A stretch of 64,000 nucleotides of DNA from Lacticaseibacillus absianus (GCF_013407595.1 NZ_JABEKX010000002.1:124001-188000), one strand, 5' to 3'; shown: positions 15,940 through 25,454, counted from the first letter of the stretch. Made by a program: numbers and translations. The notes: generated by a model not told the origin, from the letters alone.

Positions 15940-16604
15940 CTGAGATGACGCAAACGGATGTGACGACGCTTTTTGCCCAGTCACTGGATGCCGCACACCT
16001 GTCGAAGAAGCAACAGGCGGTGCTCAACGCGAGCCTCGCCTTGTTTGCGACGCACGGGTTCGACAGCACGAGCACGCTGGATATCGCCAAACTCGCCGGG
16101 GTGTCGGAAGGGACTGTATTCAAGCGTTTCAAGACCAAGGACGGACTGTTGCAGGCCGTCTTGCAGCCCTTCTTGCGCGGGGTGCTGCCGATCGAAGCGG
16201 GGAATTTTGTCGCCAAGCTTCAGCACGCGCAGGCCAGCCACTTCGCCGATCTGCTCAGCTTCGCCCTGCGCGATCGGGTCGAGTTCGTGATGGCCAACCG
16301 CCGTGAGATGCGCGTGTTTATTCAAGAGATGGTCAAGGACCCGACGATCCTGAGCGGGCTGACCGCCGACTTGAACACCCTGCTGCTGCAGGCGGTCGAT
16401 CCGCTGTTCGCCCAGTATCAGGCGGCCGGTGAGCTGGTCGATTGGCCGTCGATGCGGATCGTGCGCTACATCACTGGGACGTTGCTCAGTTACTTGTTGC
16501 CCAATGTGGTGATGAGCAGCGATGCGTTGGATGTGGATCAGGTCTGCGCCGAGTGCATCGAGTTCCTGCTGGCGGGGTTGACCCCACCGAGACAAGGCGC
16601 CTGA
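15936..16604 (+). CDS. TetR/AcrR-family transcriptional regulator
   Basis: Repressor of 222 aa. The DNA-binding domain is at about 22-68: KKQQAVLNASLALFATHGFDSTSTLDIAKLAGVSEGTVFKRFKTKDGLLQAV, a clean TetR helix-turn-helix. The rest is the all-helical ligand and dimer domain, with unknown ligand. ATG at 15936 overlaps the lipoprotein stop (ATGA). Its terminator begins before its own stop codon. It may control its own two-gene operon in response to envelope-active compounds; this is inference from context. Confidence 0.88.
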   Translation: MTEMTQTDVTTLFAQSLDAAHLSKKQQAVLNASLALFATHGFDSTSTLDIAKLAGVSEGTVFKRFKTKDGLLQAVLQPFLRGVLPIEAGNFVAKLQHAQASHFADLLSFALRDRVEFVMANRREMRVFIQEMVKDPTILSGLTADLNTLLLQAVDPLFAQYQAAGELVDWPSMRIVRYITGTLLSYLLPNVVMSSDALDVDQVCAECIEFLLAGLTPPRQGA

Positions 16605-16626
16605 GCGTGATCGCTCAGGCGTTTTT
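16598..16626 (+). terminator. Terminator of the lipoprotein/TetR operon
   Basis: CGCCTGAGCG (16598-16607) pairs with CGCTCAGGCG (16612-16621), then five T; the left arm contains the TetR stop codon. Confidence 0.9.
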
Positions 16627-16728
16627 GGGGTGTGATCGCGGGCCAAAACGCGCGATCCGTCCGGTAAATGAGAGACTCTAATTCGCGCGTGTGCGCCCCA
16701 TGCTATCCTGACAGTGGAGGGCGATAAC

Positions 16729-17712
16729 ATGAAACGATGGCTGATCGGATTACTACTGGTCGCGGCACTTGCTGGGTGCGCGCGGCCCAAACAGGCGCAG
16801 CGAAGCGCGGTGCATCAGGCGCCAAGCGCTAAGGCAGCGGCCAGCAGCAAAGCGGTCGCCAGTCGGCGATCGAGCGAGGCTGCGCGGGCGGCCTCGAGTA
16901 GCGCCAGTGCGGCGAATACCAAAGCGGCCAGTGCCCAGGCTGCGAGTGCTAGTGCATCAAGCGCCAGCCGGGCGCGTGATGCGCAGGCCCAGGCCGCCAC
17001 GCTGCCACAGGGGACCAACCACAACGCCCGGGCGGCGGCTTACGCCCACCCGGCCGCTACAGTTCACGCCGAGATGACGGGGCGGCTGGATCCCAGCCAG
17101 CCCAAGACGGTGTACCTGACGTTTGACGACGGGCCGAACCTGACGATGACGCCGCGGATCCTGGCGGTGCTGCGCCAGGCGCAGGTCCCCGCCACCTTCT
17201 TCGTCGTTGGGCGGCAGGTCGGCCCGCGCACGGCCGCCATGCTGCGGCGCGAGTACGACGAGGGCCACGCGATCGGGCTGCACAGTCAGACGCACACGTA
17301 TGGCTTCGAGCGCACCGGTAACGCAGGGGCCACCGCCTGGGAGATCGACCAAAGCCTGGCGGCGGTGCGCCGGGTACTCGGGGTTGGCTTTGTCACCCAC
17401 GCCTGGCGCTACCCCGGCGGCCACATGTCCTGGGCGGCGCACCTCGCCAAGCCGGACGCCGTCGTCGCCGCCCATGGCATGAGCTGGATCGACTGGAACG
17501 CGGCAAGCGGCGATGCGCTGGGGCGCACCAGCCCGACGACGGTCCCGGCGATGCTTGCGTACCACAGCCGCAGTTTGCAGGCGTACGGCCCGCACAACGC
17601 GACGGTGGTTCTGATGCACGATGCGCCGGATAAAACGACGACGCTAGCGGCCTTGCCGCAGATCATCGCCTACTACCGCCAGCGAGGCTACCAGTTCGGC
17701 GTGATCGCGTAG
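16729..17712 (+). CDS. Polysaccharide deacetylase (NodB domain) lipoprotein
   Basis: Cell-surface deacetylase, likely acting on peptidoglycan GlcNAc or another surface glycan. The 327-aa protein has a lipoprotein signal (MKRWLIGLLLVAALAGC, Cys at 17), then a low-complexity Ala/Ser/Lys-rich spacer to about residue 95, and a NodB domain: TVYLTFDDGPN (catalytic Asp and metal Asp), AIGLHSQTHTYGF (metal HSxxH), YPGGHMSW (R-Y-P-G motif as WRYPGG), and a late VVLMHDA with the catalytic His. All key residues are present. ATG at 16729 follows GGAGGGC. Such enzymes give lysozyme resistance; role here is inferred. Confidence 0.88.
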   Translation: MKRWLIGLLLVAALAGCARPKQAQRSAVHQAPSAKAAASSKAVASRRSSEAARAASSSASAANTKAASAQAASASASSASRARDAQAQAATLPQGTNHNARAAAYAHPAATVHAEMTGRLDPSQPKTVYLTFDDGPNLTMTPRILAVLRQAQVPATFFVVGRQVGPRTAAMLRREYDEGHAIGLHSQTHTYGFERTGNAGATAWEIDQSLAAVRRVLGVGFVTHAWRYPGGHMSWAAHLAKPDAVVAAHGMSWIDWNAASGDALGRTSPTTVPAMLAYHSRSLQAYGPHNATVVLMHDAPDKTTTLAALPQIIAYYRQRGYQFGVIA

Positions 17713-17742
17713 TGTGTCCACGCCGGGCCACTTAAGGCTTGC

Positions 17743-17760
17743 GCTGAAACGCGTTTCAGC
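17743..17760. promoter_or_regulatory. Perfect 18-bp palindrome upstream of the HAD gene
   Basis: GCTGAAAC followed at once by GCGTTTCAGC is a perfect palindrome. It lies just before a TATGGT box, where a LacI-type repressor would bind. It resembles a cre site, but the central CG is GC, so it is not a good CcpA site. Confidence 0.6.
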
Positions 17761-17823
17761 TGGTATGGTAAAGCCAGCGTCGAAAGCGCACACTTAAGGG
17801 CAAAGACGATAGGAGTGGACACG

Positions 17824-18627
17824 ATGATCCGCATGATTTTTTCTGATATGGACGGCACCCTGCTGGATGCCAACGGCAACGTCAGCGAGACGAACGCCAA
17901 GTTGATCCGGGACAGTGAGATCCCGTTCACCTTGGTGTCGGCGCGTGCGCCGATGGAGATGGCCGATGCCATCACGCGCCTCGACTTGGACGGACCGCAG
18001 ATCGGCTTCAACGGGGGGCTGATCTACGAACGTGCGGCGACGGGGTGGCATGTGCTGGACGCGGCCCCGATGGATACGTCAGTGGCGGAGCAGATCATCA
18101 CCGCGGTGACTCGCGACTTTCCAGCGGTCAGCCTGAGCTATTACACCGTCGACGACTGGTTCGCCGCGCGCATCGACGAGGGGCTACGCGGGGAGATCGC
18201 GGTCTCGCACCAGATGCCGACGCTGGCGGAACCGCACACGGTGTTCGCCCGCCACGACCTGGCGATCTTGAAGATCATGATGATCACTTTCGACCCCGCG
18301 GAGCTCCAGCGGTTGCAGGCATACTTTGCAGCGGCGGCGTTTCCCGGCATCTCAGCGCAGCAGTCCGGGACCGCTTGGTGGGAGGTCACCAGTGCCGCGG
18401 CCCAAAAATCGCGTGGCATCCAGTACATCCTGGATCGCTACGCCTTGCGTGCGGCCGAGACCGCGGCGTTTGGCGACGGGCACAATGACCTGCCGATGCT
18501 GAACATGGTCGGCACCCCGATCGTGATGGCCAACGCGCTGCCGGAGATCCAGGCGGTGGCCAAGCACCTCACGCTGAGCAACGTGGAAGACGGCGTCGGG
18601 CGGGGGATCTGGCAATACTTGAAGTGA
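17824..18627 (+). CDS. HAD-superfamily (Cof-type) hydrolase
   Basis: Second Cof/YidA-type phosphatase in the window, 267 aa. Motif I is IFSDMDGTLLD at residues 5-15, motif II LVSARAPMEM, conserved Lys in AAQKSRGIQYIL, motif III/IV AFGDGHNDLPML. A cap domain lies between. It differs clearly from the protein at 5080. ATG at 17824 was preferred to the in-frame GTG at 17815 because AGGAGTGG sits 8 bases before the ATG. Monocistronic, with a palindrome in its promoter; substrate unknown (sugar phosphate, FMN or PLP are the usual ones). Confidence 0.85.
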   Translation: MIRMIFSDMDGTLLDANGNVSETNAKLIRDSEIPFTLVSARAPMEMADAITRLDLDGPQIGFNGGLIYERAATGWHVLDAAPMDTSVAEQIITAVTRDFPAVSLSYYTVDDWFAARIDEGLRGEIAVSHQMPTLAEPHTVFARHDLAILKIMMITFDPAELQRLQAYFAAAAFPGISAQQSGTAWWEVTSAAAQKSRGIQYILDRYALRAAETAAFGDGHNDLPMLNMVGTPIVMANALPEIQAVAKHLTLSNVEDGVGRGIWQYLK

Positions 18628-18628
18628 C

Positions 18629-18657
18629 TTGCGCGGCGCAAGCGCGACGCGTATACT
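18629..18657 (+). promoter_or_regulatory. Promoter of the fluoride riboswitch/crcB operon
   Basis: TTGCGC (18629-18634), 17-bp spacer, TATACT (18652-18657); the -35 box lies just after the HAD stop codon. Confidence 0.75.
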
Positions 18658-18667
18658 GACCACATTG

Positions 18668-18746
18668 AGATGGCGATGGTGTTCGCCTATTCGGGCCACC
18701 GATGATGACACCTACCTTGTGCAGACAGGGTAGGTGTCATTTTTTT
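18668..18746 (+). promoter_or_regulatory. Fluoride riboswitch with terminator expression platform
   Basis: The stretch 18670-18710 carries the crcB-motif marks: GATGGCGATGGTGTTCGCC, a variable loop, a CCACCG element and GATGATGAC followed by CCTAC. The expression platform is TGACACCTACC (18706-18716) pairing with GGTAGGTGTCA (18729-18739) and seven T. The aptamer 3' strand is the terminator left arm, so fluoride binding would prevent the terminator and switch on the two exporter genes. Confidence 0.93.
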
Positions 18747-18766
18747 GCCAATATAGGAGGGGTAAC

Positions 18767-19159
18767 ATGATTCAGACTAGGATCCCGCTTGCCGGGGTCA
18801 TCGCGGTTTTTGTCGGCGGGATGGGCGGCGGCGTTGCACGCGCCGCCGTCGGGTGGTGGTTGCACGACAGCCAGACGCTCATGGGCACGACCACGGTCAA
18901 CTTGCTGGGCAGCTTCGGCTTGGCGTGGCTGACCTATGGCTTGAGCCAGCGGGCAGCGCTGCCGGAGTGGCTGATGCTCGGGCTGGGCACCGGTTTCATC
19001 GGCGCCTTCACCACTTTTTCGAGCCTGGTGCTCGCAGCGGTGCAGACGGTCGCGACCAGACCCGTCATCGCCGGGGCAGTGCTCGCACTCAACCTTGGCG
19101 GCGGGGCGCTGGCCGCTTGGGCCGGGCGGGCGTGGGGCCAAAGGCGGTGGGCGCGATGA
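18767..19159 (+). CDS. crcB1: Fluoride exporter CrcB/FluC, subunit 1
   Basis: Membrane channel/exporter for fluoride, 130 aa, four membrane helices. Family marks: GGMGGGVARAAVGWWL, TTTVNLLGSFGLAWL (the Asn of the polar track), GTGFIGAFTTFSSLVLAA (Phe box and Na+ site region). ATG at 18767 follows AGGAGGGG. It sits 20 bases after a fluoride riboswitch terminator and overlaps crcB2 by 4 bases; in Gram-positives the two small proteins form an antiparallel heterodimer. Confidence 0.95.
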   Translation: MIQTRIPLAGVIAVFVGGMGGGVARAAVGWWLHDSQTLMGTTTVNLLGSFGLAWLTYGLSQRAALPEWLMLGLGTGFIGAFTTFSSLVLAAVQTVATRPVIAGAVLALNLGGGALAAWAGRAWGQRRWAR

Positions 19160-19500
19160 TCGGGTGGATCGCCTTGGGCGCAGGGTGCGGCGCGACCCTG
19201 CGGTACCTGACGACGCAGTGGAGCAAGCAGCGTTGGCCTGGGCGACCAGTCGCCACGATCCTCGTCAACCTTAGCGGCGCGCTGGTCGCCGGAATGCTGG
19301 CGAGCCTGCCGAGCACCGGTTGGCGACGCAGCCTCCTGGTGACCGGACTCTGCGGCGGGTTGACCACGTTTTCCACGATGATGGTCGACGCCGATATCCT
19401 GGCGGCGACCAGCCGCTGGCGCGCAGTCGGCTATGTTCTGGGCACGACCGTTGCGGGGCTGCTTGCGGTGCTGGTCGGGGCGTGGCTAGTTGGCGGTTGA
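19156..19500 (+). CDS. crcB2: Fluoride exporter CrcB/FluC, subunit 2
   Basis: Second half of the heterodimer, 114 aa. It repeats the family pattern: GAGCGATLRYLTTQW, ATILVNLSGALVAGML, LLVTGLCGGLTTFSTMMVD. ATG at 19156 overlaps the crcB1 stop (ATGA), so it is made by coupled translation under the same riboswitch. Ends 64 bases from the convergent exporter gene. Confidence 0.95.
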   Translation: MIGWIALGAGCGATLRYLTTQWSKQRWPGRPVATILVNLSGALVAGMLASLPSTGWRRSLLVTGLCGGLTTFSTMMVDADILAATSRWRAVGYVLGTTVAGLLAVLVGAWLVGG

Positions 19501-19564
19501 GAACGCCCCCAATCGGGCTTGAGGTCGTGGACCATAGCCTGGTCACAATGGGATGGTGTCTGGG

Positions 19565-20014
19565 TCAGCGGGCGGGCCGTCGGTGCAAGTGGCGGCGCAG
19601 GGGGCGAAAAAGCGCCTCGGCCACGACGAAGCCAACCGCGAGGCTGATCGCGATGGTCAGCGTCTTGATCAGCCCCTGCTGGGCGGCGGCTTCCTGTCCG
19701 AGGGTGAAGGCCTTCATACTCATGTAGATGATCGCGCCAGGGACCAGCGACACGAGGCTGGGGATATACAGCACGTTGACGGGGGCCTTGACGACCACGG
19801 CAAACGTGTTGGCGACGAGCCCGATGGTGACGGCCGCCAACAGGTTCGGGAGGATCACGTTGGGTGTCAGGCCGGTGATCACGACGTACACCACCCACGA
19901 GGCGGCGCCGGTGACCCCGGCCGGTAGGAGCGTTCGCCGCGGGATATTAGTGATGATCCCGAACCCCACGCTGGACGCAAAGGCGACGATGGCGTGGATC
20001 AGTAGTTGCATCAT
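19565..20014 (-). CDS. ThrE-type threonine/serine exporter, small subunit (YjjB-like)
   Basis: Integral membrane protein of 149 aa with about four helices (IHAIVAFASSVGFGIITNIPRRTLLPAGVTGAASWVVYVVI; NTFAVVVKAPVNVLYIPSLVSLVPGAIIYMSMKAF). This matches the DUF3815/ThrE_2 half of the split threonine/serine exporter family. ATG at 20014 overlaps the stop of the larger subunit. Basic tail RPLRRHLHRRPAR. Transport function is by family only. Confidence 0.85.
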   Translation of the reverse strand: MMQLLIHAIVAFASSVGFGIITNIPRRTLLPAGVTGAASWVVYVVITGLTPNVILPNLLAAVTIGLVANTFAVVVKAPVNVLYIPSLVSLVPGAIIYMSMKAFTLGQEAAAQQGLIKTLTIAISLAVGFVVAEALFRPLRRHLHRRPAR

Positions 20015-20775
20015 GCGCGCCCTCCCGTCAGCAGGTGAGCGAGTGCGGCGCCGACCACAACGCCGCCACCGATTGCGCCAGCCACCATCACGGCATCCAC
20101 GGCGCGCACCAGCCCTGAGATCGTGTGCTTGGCGATCAGCTCACGCAGGGAGTTGGTGATCGCGACGCCGGGGACTAGTGGCATCAAGGCCGAGATGATG
20201 ATGTTATCCGCGCTCACGCCGACCCCGGCGCGTTGCAGGCCAGTCGCCAGCAACCCGATCACGGCGCCGCCGGCTGCCACCGCGATGTATGGCGTCTCGG
20301 TGTGGCGGCCGACTTGGTTGGCGGCGAGGTAGCCGGCGATCCCGACGCCGAACGCCCAGGCCAGGTCGGACCAAGCAGCCTGGAACAGCAGCATCGGGGC
20401 GACCGACACCAGCCCAGCCCCCAAGATCTTCTGGGGCCACGTGTAGTCGCGCCGGGTCGTCTCGATGGCGCCGACGGCTTGGTCGAGGGTGGCAAAATCG
20501 ATGGCACCGGCCGTGAACTGGCGCGACAAGGTATTGACCGCGTCGACCTTGCGCAGGTCGAAGTCCTTGGTCCGGACCTTGACGAGGTGGGTCGCCGTGT
20601 CGGTGTCGGCATCGACGAACAGTGCGGTCATCGTCGCGTGACACGAGATCGGGACGCCGGCTGCGACGCCGATGTATTCGACGGTTCCTTCGACGCGGCC
20701 GGTCTCGGCACCGTTCTCCAAGAGCAGCTTCCCGACGCGGCCGCAGAGCTCGATGATCGTTTTTTCACTGGGCAT
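20011..20775 (-). CDS. ThrE-type threonine/serine exporter, large subunit (YjjP-like)
   Basis: 254 aa; the N-terminal half is a soluble domain (KTIIELCGRVGKLLLENGAETGRVEGTVEYIGVAAG; the GAETxRVE motif is conserved in ThrE/DUF1212) and the second half has about five membrane helices. YjjP/YjjB-type pairs export amino acids or succinate in other bacteria. ATG at 20775 follows GGAGGTG. Operon of two with its own promoter at 20804-20833, divergent from hscC. Confidence 0.88.
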   Translation of the reverse strand: MPSEKTIIELCGRVGKLLLENGAETGRVEGTVEYIGVAAGVPISCHATMTALFVDADTDTATHLVKVRTKDFDLRKVDAVNTLSRQFTAGAIDFATLDQAVGAIETTRRDYTWPQKILGAGLVSVAPMLLFQAAWSDLAWAFGVGIAGYLAANQVGRHTETPYIAVAAGGAVIGLLATGLQRAGVGVSADNIIISALMPLVPGVAITNSLRELIAKHTISGLVRAVDAVMVAGAIGGGVVVGAALAHLLTGGRA

Positions 20776-20803
20776 GGCGCACCTCCAACATGTGATTGGG
20801 TCC

Positions 20804-20833
20804 AGTATACGAGTTCAGGCGGGTGGCCGGCAA
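20804..20833 (-). promoter_or_regulatory. Promoter of the ThrE-type pair
   Basis: Minus strand: TTGCCG (20833-20828), 18-bp spacer, TATACT (20809-20804). Confidence 0.55.
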
Positions 20834-20915
20834 GCTGCAGGCGGTATTCGGTGGCGCAGGACCTGTGTTAGAATAGCGATACCGGGGGAACGGGGAAGAA
20901 AGCAGGCACAATACG

Positions 20916-22595
20916 ATGACAGTAGTGGGCATCGATCTAGGGACTTCCAATAGCTTGATTGGGTACTGGGACGGCACGGCGGTGCAGCTGATCCCCAACA
21001 GCCTTGGCAGCGTCTTGACGCCGTCAGTGGTCGGCGTCGATGACGACGGCGGGCTGGTCGTCGGCGCCGTCGCCAAGGCCTGGCAGTACCAAGGCCGCGA
21101 CACGGCCGCCGAGTTCAAGCGGCAGATGGGGACCGCCAAGACGTACCGGCTGGGCGGGCACGACTACTCGCCGGTGGAGCTTTCGGCGCTGGTGCTGAAG
21201 GCCCTGGTCGCAGACGCGACGCGAGCCCTCGGTGAGCCGGTGCAAGATGCGGTCATCAGCGTGCCGGCGTATTTTAATAACCAGCAGCGCGAGGCAACGA
21301 TCCAGGCGGCGCGCCTGGCCGGCCTGACGGTGCAGCGCCTGATCAGCGAGCCGACCGCCGCCGCGCTGGCGTACGGGCTGCACCGAACCAACGCCGAGCA
21401 GTTCCTGGTGCTCGACCTGGGCGGTGGGACCTTCGACGTCTCGCTGCTCGACATGTTCGAAGGGGTGGTGCAGGTCAAGGCGATCGCCGGGGACAACTAC
21501 CTCGGTGGCCACGACTTCACGCGCGCCTTGTGCCAAGACTTCATCACCAACACGTTGGGCGTGCAGTCGGTCGAACCGGCGCAGTGGGTGAAGCTGTACG
21601 CGCAGTTCGACGCGGTCAAGCAGCAGCTGAGCACAGACGAGACGGTCACGCCGACGATCACCCTCGATGAGACCAGCTACCCGCTGACGATCGATCGTGC
21701 GCGGTTTGCCGCGCTGTGCGCCCCGCTGTTGGCCCGCCTTCAAGGGCCGATCACGCGGGTGATGCGCGACGCGGGGTTGACCCTCAGCGACATCGACCGG
21801 GTGCTACTGGTCGGCGGGGCGACGCGCATGCCGGTGGTGCGCCAGGAGGTCGCCCGCCTGTTTCGCCGCCTGCCGGATGTCAGCCTTGAGCCCGACCAGG
21901 TCGTGGCCCAAGGCGCCAGCCTGCAGACGCAGCTGGAGTCCGACCCGGCGCTTGAGGCTGAGCTGATCATGACCGACGTCGCAGCCTACACGCTGGGGAT
22001 CGAGACGGTGGCCGAAGACGCGAAGGGCCAGCTGATCCACGACGTGTTTGCGCCGATCATCGAGCGCAATACGCCGATCCCGATCAGCATCACGCGGACC
22101 TTCACGGCCGCGGGGCGCGGGCGCACGATCGAGTTTTCGGTCTATCAGGGCGAAAATCCGCAGGCGTCGGCCAATCTGCACATCGGCACCCTGACGCTGC
22201 AGTCGCGCCACAAGGTTGACGCCCCGTTGACCGTGCGCTTCTCGTACGATGTCAACGGCGTGCTCCTGGTCGAGGCAGAGGACCAGACCTCCGGCGCCAA
22301 GGGCGAGCTGGTGATCACCCAGGATGCGCAGACACTGGACCAAGCAGCGATCGACGCGTCGTTAAAGAAGCTGGAAGCGTTCAAGGTGCTGCCTAAGGAC
22401 CGGGCGGCGAACCAGTTTCTGCTGGCCCAGCTGGCGCGCGCGTACGAGGCGCACACCGGGACCGTACGTGCGACGATCCAATCGGCGATGGTCGATTTTC
22501 GTAGCGCGTTAGACGGGCAGGATCCGCGTGAGATCGCCCGCACTCAGCAGGCGGTGACGGCGTTTTTGGCCCAGCTCGACGGTGACTGGTCATGA
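20916..22595 (+). CDS. hscC: HscC-like Hsp70 chaperone
   Basis: ATP-driven chaperone of 559 aa, shorter than DnaK (~610) and like E. coli HscC in length. Nucleotide-binding domain: [16 protein letters not shown] (phosphate 1; Ser replaces the Thr/Asn-Thr usual in DnaK), [40 protein letters not shown] (phosphate 2), [13 protein letters not shown] (adenosine). The substrate domain (from ~385) has [29 protein letters not shown] but a short lid. No GrpE or DnaJ lies nearby; instead a J-like protein overlaps its stop. So it is a specialised second Hsp70 rather than the cell's DnaK. Confidence 0.85.
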   Translation: MTVVGIDLGTSNSLIGYWDGTAVQLIPNSLGSVLTPSVVGVDDDGGLVVGAVAKAWQYQGRDTAAEFKRQMGTAKTYRLGGHDYSPVELSALVLKALVADATRALGEPVQDAVISVPAYFNNQQREATIQAARLAGLTVQRLISEPTAAALAYGLHRTNAEQFLVLDLGGGTFDVSLLDMFEGVVQVKAIAGDNYLGGHDFTRALCQDFITNTLGVQSVEPAQWVKLYAQFDAVKQQLSTDETVTPTITLDETSYPLTIDRARFAALCAPLLARLQGPITRVMRDAGLTLSDIDRVLLVGGATRMPVVRQEVARLFRRLPDVSLEPDQVVAQGASLQTQLESDPALEAELIMTDVAAYTLGIETVAEDAKGQLIHDVFAPIIERNTPIPISITRTFTAAGRGRTIEFSVYQGENPQASANLHIGTLTLQSRHKVDAPLTVRFSYDVNGVLLVEAEDQTSGAKGELVITQDAQTLDQAAIDASLKKLEAFKVLPKDRAANQFLLAQLARAYEAHTGTVRATIQSAMVDFRSALDGQDPREIARTQQAVTAFLAQLDGDWS

Positions 22596-24385
22596 CTGCT
22601 GCGGATTGGACAACGCTGGGAAGCGCGCCGACCACCGATGCGGCGGCGATCCGCCGCGCCTACGCGAAGCGGCTGCGCGAGATCGACCGGCACGACCCGA
22701 CGGCCTTTCAGGCACTGACGCAGGCTTACCGCGCGGCTCTGCAGGCGGCCCAGGACGCGGCCAGCGCAGGCGCCTCGGCCCCGGACGATGTGCCGCCCGA
22801 TGAGGGCCAAGCGGGCGATCCGCCACCAAGCGCGCCGCAGCCGCCGACGTTCGCCTCCCCGCCAGCCGCCGTGCACCCCCCGGCCTGGGCGCCGGTGACC
22901 GACCCGGCCCCGACATGGGCAAGCGCGGCTGCGCCCGGGACCACGTGGAAGCCGGGTGACTCGCTGACGGAGGCGGTGGCGCTGGCCGAGACGCCACTGG
23001 TGGACTGGGCGACCCAGTTCGATCAGTTCATCGCGGCCGGACGCTATTTTAGCGATGTGACCGGGTGGCACACCCTGCTGCACCGACTGCGGCAAGCCGA
23101 CCTGGACACGCAACTCACCGGGGTGACCCGGTTGCTCGCCTGGCTGACGGCCGGGGGCAACGGGGGCTTGATCGCGCCGGCTGCGCAGGCCGCCATCGCG
23201 GATACCCTCGAGCGACTCGACGCGACGGCGCTGCCGGCGGCCCGCGAGTGGCACCAGCAAGTCGTGGGGGTGCCGCCGATGGCTTACGTGCCGGCGCTCA
23301 CGCTCCCGGCTGACGAACAGGCCGAGTGGTACCGCACGCGGTTGCGCTTGTATGGGCTGCTGAACGCGCCGGACGCGACGGCCCAAGACGCACTGCCAGC
23401 GGTGTGCGAGCAGCTTTTGGCCGGGCCCTTGATCGACGCGGACACGGCGATCTTGCTGGCTGGCGCGACGCTGATGCTGGCGCCCCGACTCCCGGTCGAC
23501 GCGCTCGCCGTGATCGAGGCCCAGTTGGCCAAGGTCGCCTCGACCGATCCGGCCCGTCAGCTGATCGAGGCGTATGTGGCCGTGATGACCGGTACTCAGC
23601 TGACCGCGTCGATGCCTCGCCCGACGACGGCCAGCGGGATGCCTGTCCCGGCGGCGATGTACGCGTTCATCAGCATGGTCTTCGCCCCGACGACCAAGGC
23701 CGCAGAAAAATTGTGGCGGCAGCTGCCGCGCTGGCTGGTCCCAGACGACTTGCGGCGGTGGGTGATCCGGCACGTCTATGAGTTGCCGCGGCCCAAGTCC
23801 CGCCGACGCAAAGTGGTGCTCAGGTGGATCGTCCTCTTGGTGCTGATCCGCGGGGCGAGCATGCTGTGGCCCGACTCAGGCGACACCAGCGCCCCTACGC
23901 CTTCGCGGGTTACAGAATCTAGTGTGGCGCGTGTCCACGTGCCTCAGGTGGAGTTCCACGACGACTTCTTCGGTCCCGCCGCCCAGGTCGGGCGCATCGA
24001 GACGCTTGATGCCGACCCGCACGCTGGCAGCCAGGTGATCCTGTGGGCTTACTGGGCGAGCCACCGCACCGTCTCGGGGGTCGCCTTCAAGCCAGAGCTG
24101 TTCACCGGCACCGCGCTGGCACAGATGCAGACCGGACCGCCCAGTCAGCTGAAGCAGTTGACGGACGGTCAGTGGACCAGCCTGTGGTTCCACTGGTCGG
24201 CGACGGATAAGCAGTTTGGCGCCTACGAGTGGTGGACCTCACCGACGACGGGGCAGTGGTTCGTCGTCCGCCTGCAACCGCAGTCAGCGACGGTCGCCGC
24301 GGAGTTATACGGGCCGGGGTGGACGCCCTTGGCGGCGACCGACGAGCGCCGGCTGCGTGAGCAGGCGATACCGAGCGATCCGTGA
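22592..24385 (+). CDS. J-domain-like membrane partner of HscC (DjlB/DjlC-like)
   Basis: 597 aa. The first ~60 residues read as a J-like domain ([45 protein letters not shown]), close to DjlB/DjlC, which partner HscC in E. coli; the canonical HPD is replaced by RHDP. A Pro/Ala-rich linker (to ~130) precedes a helical domain, then one membrane span at about 410-425 ([18 protein letters not shown]) and an extracytoplasmic domain of ~170 residues. ATG at 22592 overlaps the hscC stop by 4 bases. The membrane protein may recruit the chaperone to the cell surface; that part is inference. Confidence 0.72.
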   Translation: MTAADWTTLGSAPTTDAAAIRRAYAKRLREIDRHDPTAFQALTQAYRAALQAAQDAASAGASAPDDVPPDEGQAGDPPPSAPQPPTFASPPAAVHPPAWAPVTDPAPTWASAAAPGTTWKPGDSLTEAVALAETPLVDWATQFDQFIAAGRYFSDVTGWHTLLHRLRQADLDTQLTGVTRLLAWLTAGGNGGLIAPAAQAAIADTLERLDATALPAAREWHQQVVGVPPMAYVPALTLPADEQAEWYRTRLRLYGLLNAPDATAQDALPAVCEQLLAGPLIDADTAILLAGATLMLAPRLPVDALAVIEAQLAKVASTDPARQLIEAYVAVMTGTQLTASMPRPTTASGMPVPAAMYAFISMVFAPTTKAAEKLWRQLPRWLVPDDLRRWVIRHVYELPRPKSRRRKVVLRWIVLLVLIRGASMLWPDSGDTSAPTPSRVTESSVARVHVPQVEFHDDFFGPAAQVGRIETLDADPHAGSQVILWAYWASHRTVSGVAFKPELFTGTALAQMQTGPPSQLKQLTDGQWTSLWFHWSATDKQFGAYEWWTSPTTGQWFVVRLQPQSATVAAELYGPGWTPLAATDERRLREQAIPSDP

Positions 24386-24538
24386 CTATCCGCGATGCGC
24401 CCGGACGTGCGAGGCCGTCACAGAAGTGGCCGCGGTCTTGGCTGTGAAGACGAGGTGCTTCTGGGGGTATCATTTTGCCCGAGACGCTGGTAATATAAGC
24501 GCATTGGACTTTTTGGACGATGCGTAAGGAGTTAAGTG

Positions 24539-25447
24539 ATGACTGATCAACAAAAAGGGCTGTGCTTCGCGATCCTCGGCCCGATGTTCTGGGGCGTCTC
24601 GGGCAACGTGGCGCAGTGGCTCTTCCAACAGCCTGGAATCCGGCCGGACTGGCTGGTCGCGGTGCGGTTACTCGGCGCCGGGAGCCTCTTGATGGCGTAC
24701 AATGCCGTTCGTCAGCGCCCAGCGTTGACCCGGCTCGCCCATACCCCGCAAGCGCTGTGGGCGCTTTTGGGCTTCGGCGTCTTCGGGGTGGTCGTGTCGC
24801 AGTTCACGTATTTTTCCGCCGTCGCGACGAGCAACGCCCCGACGGCAACGGTCCTGCAGTACCTCGGGCCGGTGTTCATCATCGGCTACCTGGCGCTGCG
24901 GCATTGGGAGTGGCCGCGCCGCGTCGATGTGGTGTCGATCCTCGTCGCCTTCGCCGGGATCTTCCTGCTGGTGACACACGGCCGCCTCGATTCACTCGCG
25001 CTATCGCCAGCGGGCTTGTTCTGGGGCGTCGGCGCGGGTCTGGGGGCGGCGATCTACACGTTGATGCCAGCGAAGCTACTGAGGCAGTTCAACGCGCTGG
25101 TCGTGTCCGGTGGCGGTATGTTAGCCGGTGGGCTGGTGCTGGCGCCGCTTCTGGTCATGCACCGCGGCCCGGCGCTGACGTGGCCGATCGTGCTGGGGAT
25201 CGGCTACGTCACAATTTTTGGGACGCTCCTGGCGTACCTGCTGTACCTGCAGAGTATGAAGTACTTGCGCCCGACGACGGTGGCGATGCTGAACGTCTTC
25301 GAGCCGCTGTCGGCCACACTTGTCTCGATCCTGTTTTTCCATGCGCGCTTCGGCGCCGCAGAGGTGGTCGGCGGGCTCTTGGTGCTATCGACGACGTTCT
25401 TGCAGACGATGCCGGCGCGCCGCCTGCACCTGCCCCACCGGGATTAA
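24539..25447 (+). CDS. EamA-family (drug/metabolite) transporter
   Basis: Ten-helix membrane transporter of 302 aa made of two EamA repeats (residues ~5-140 and ~150-290). Marks: GPMFWGVSGNVAQWLF, SNAPTATVLQYLGPVFIIGYLALR, and LLYLQSMKYLRPTTVAMLNVFEPLSATLVSILFF, typical of this family. ATG at 24539 was chosen over the adjoining GTG at 24536, with AAGGAG upstream. Exports or imports amino acids or metabolites in relatives; substrate unknown. Own terminator. Confidence 0.88.
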   Translation: MTDQQKGLCFAILGPMFWGVSGNVAQWLFQQPGIRPDWLVAVRLLGAGSLLMAYNAVRQRPALTRLAHTPQALWALLGFGVFGVVVSQFTYFSAVATSNAPTATVLQYLGPVFIIGYLALRHWEWPRRVDVVSILVAFAGIFLLVTHGRLDSLALSPAGLFWGVGAGLGAAIYTLMPAKLLRQFNALVVSGGGMLAGGLVLAPLLVMHRGPALTWPIVLGIGYVTIFGTLLAYLLYLQSMKYLRPTTVAMLNVFEPLSATLVSILFFHARFGAAEVVGGLLVLSTTFLQTMPARRLHLPHRD

Positions 25448-25454
25448 CGGTCCA

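Noticed and set aside
17743-17760. CcpA cre site
   Set aside because: The centre reads GC where cre has CG; kept only as a generic LacI-type palindrome.
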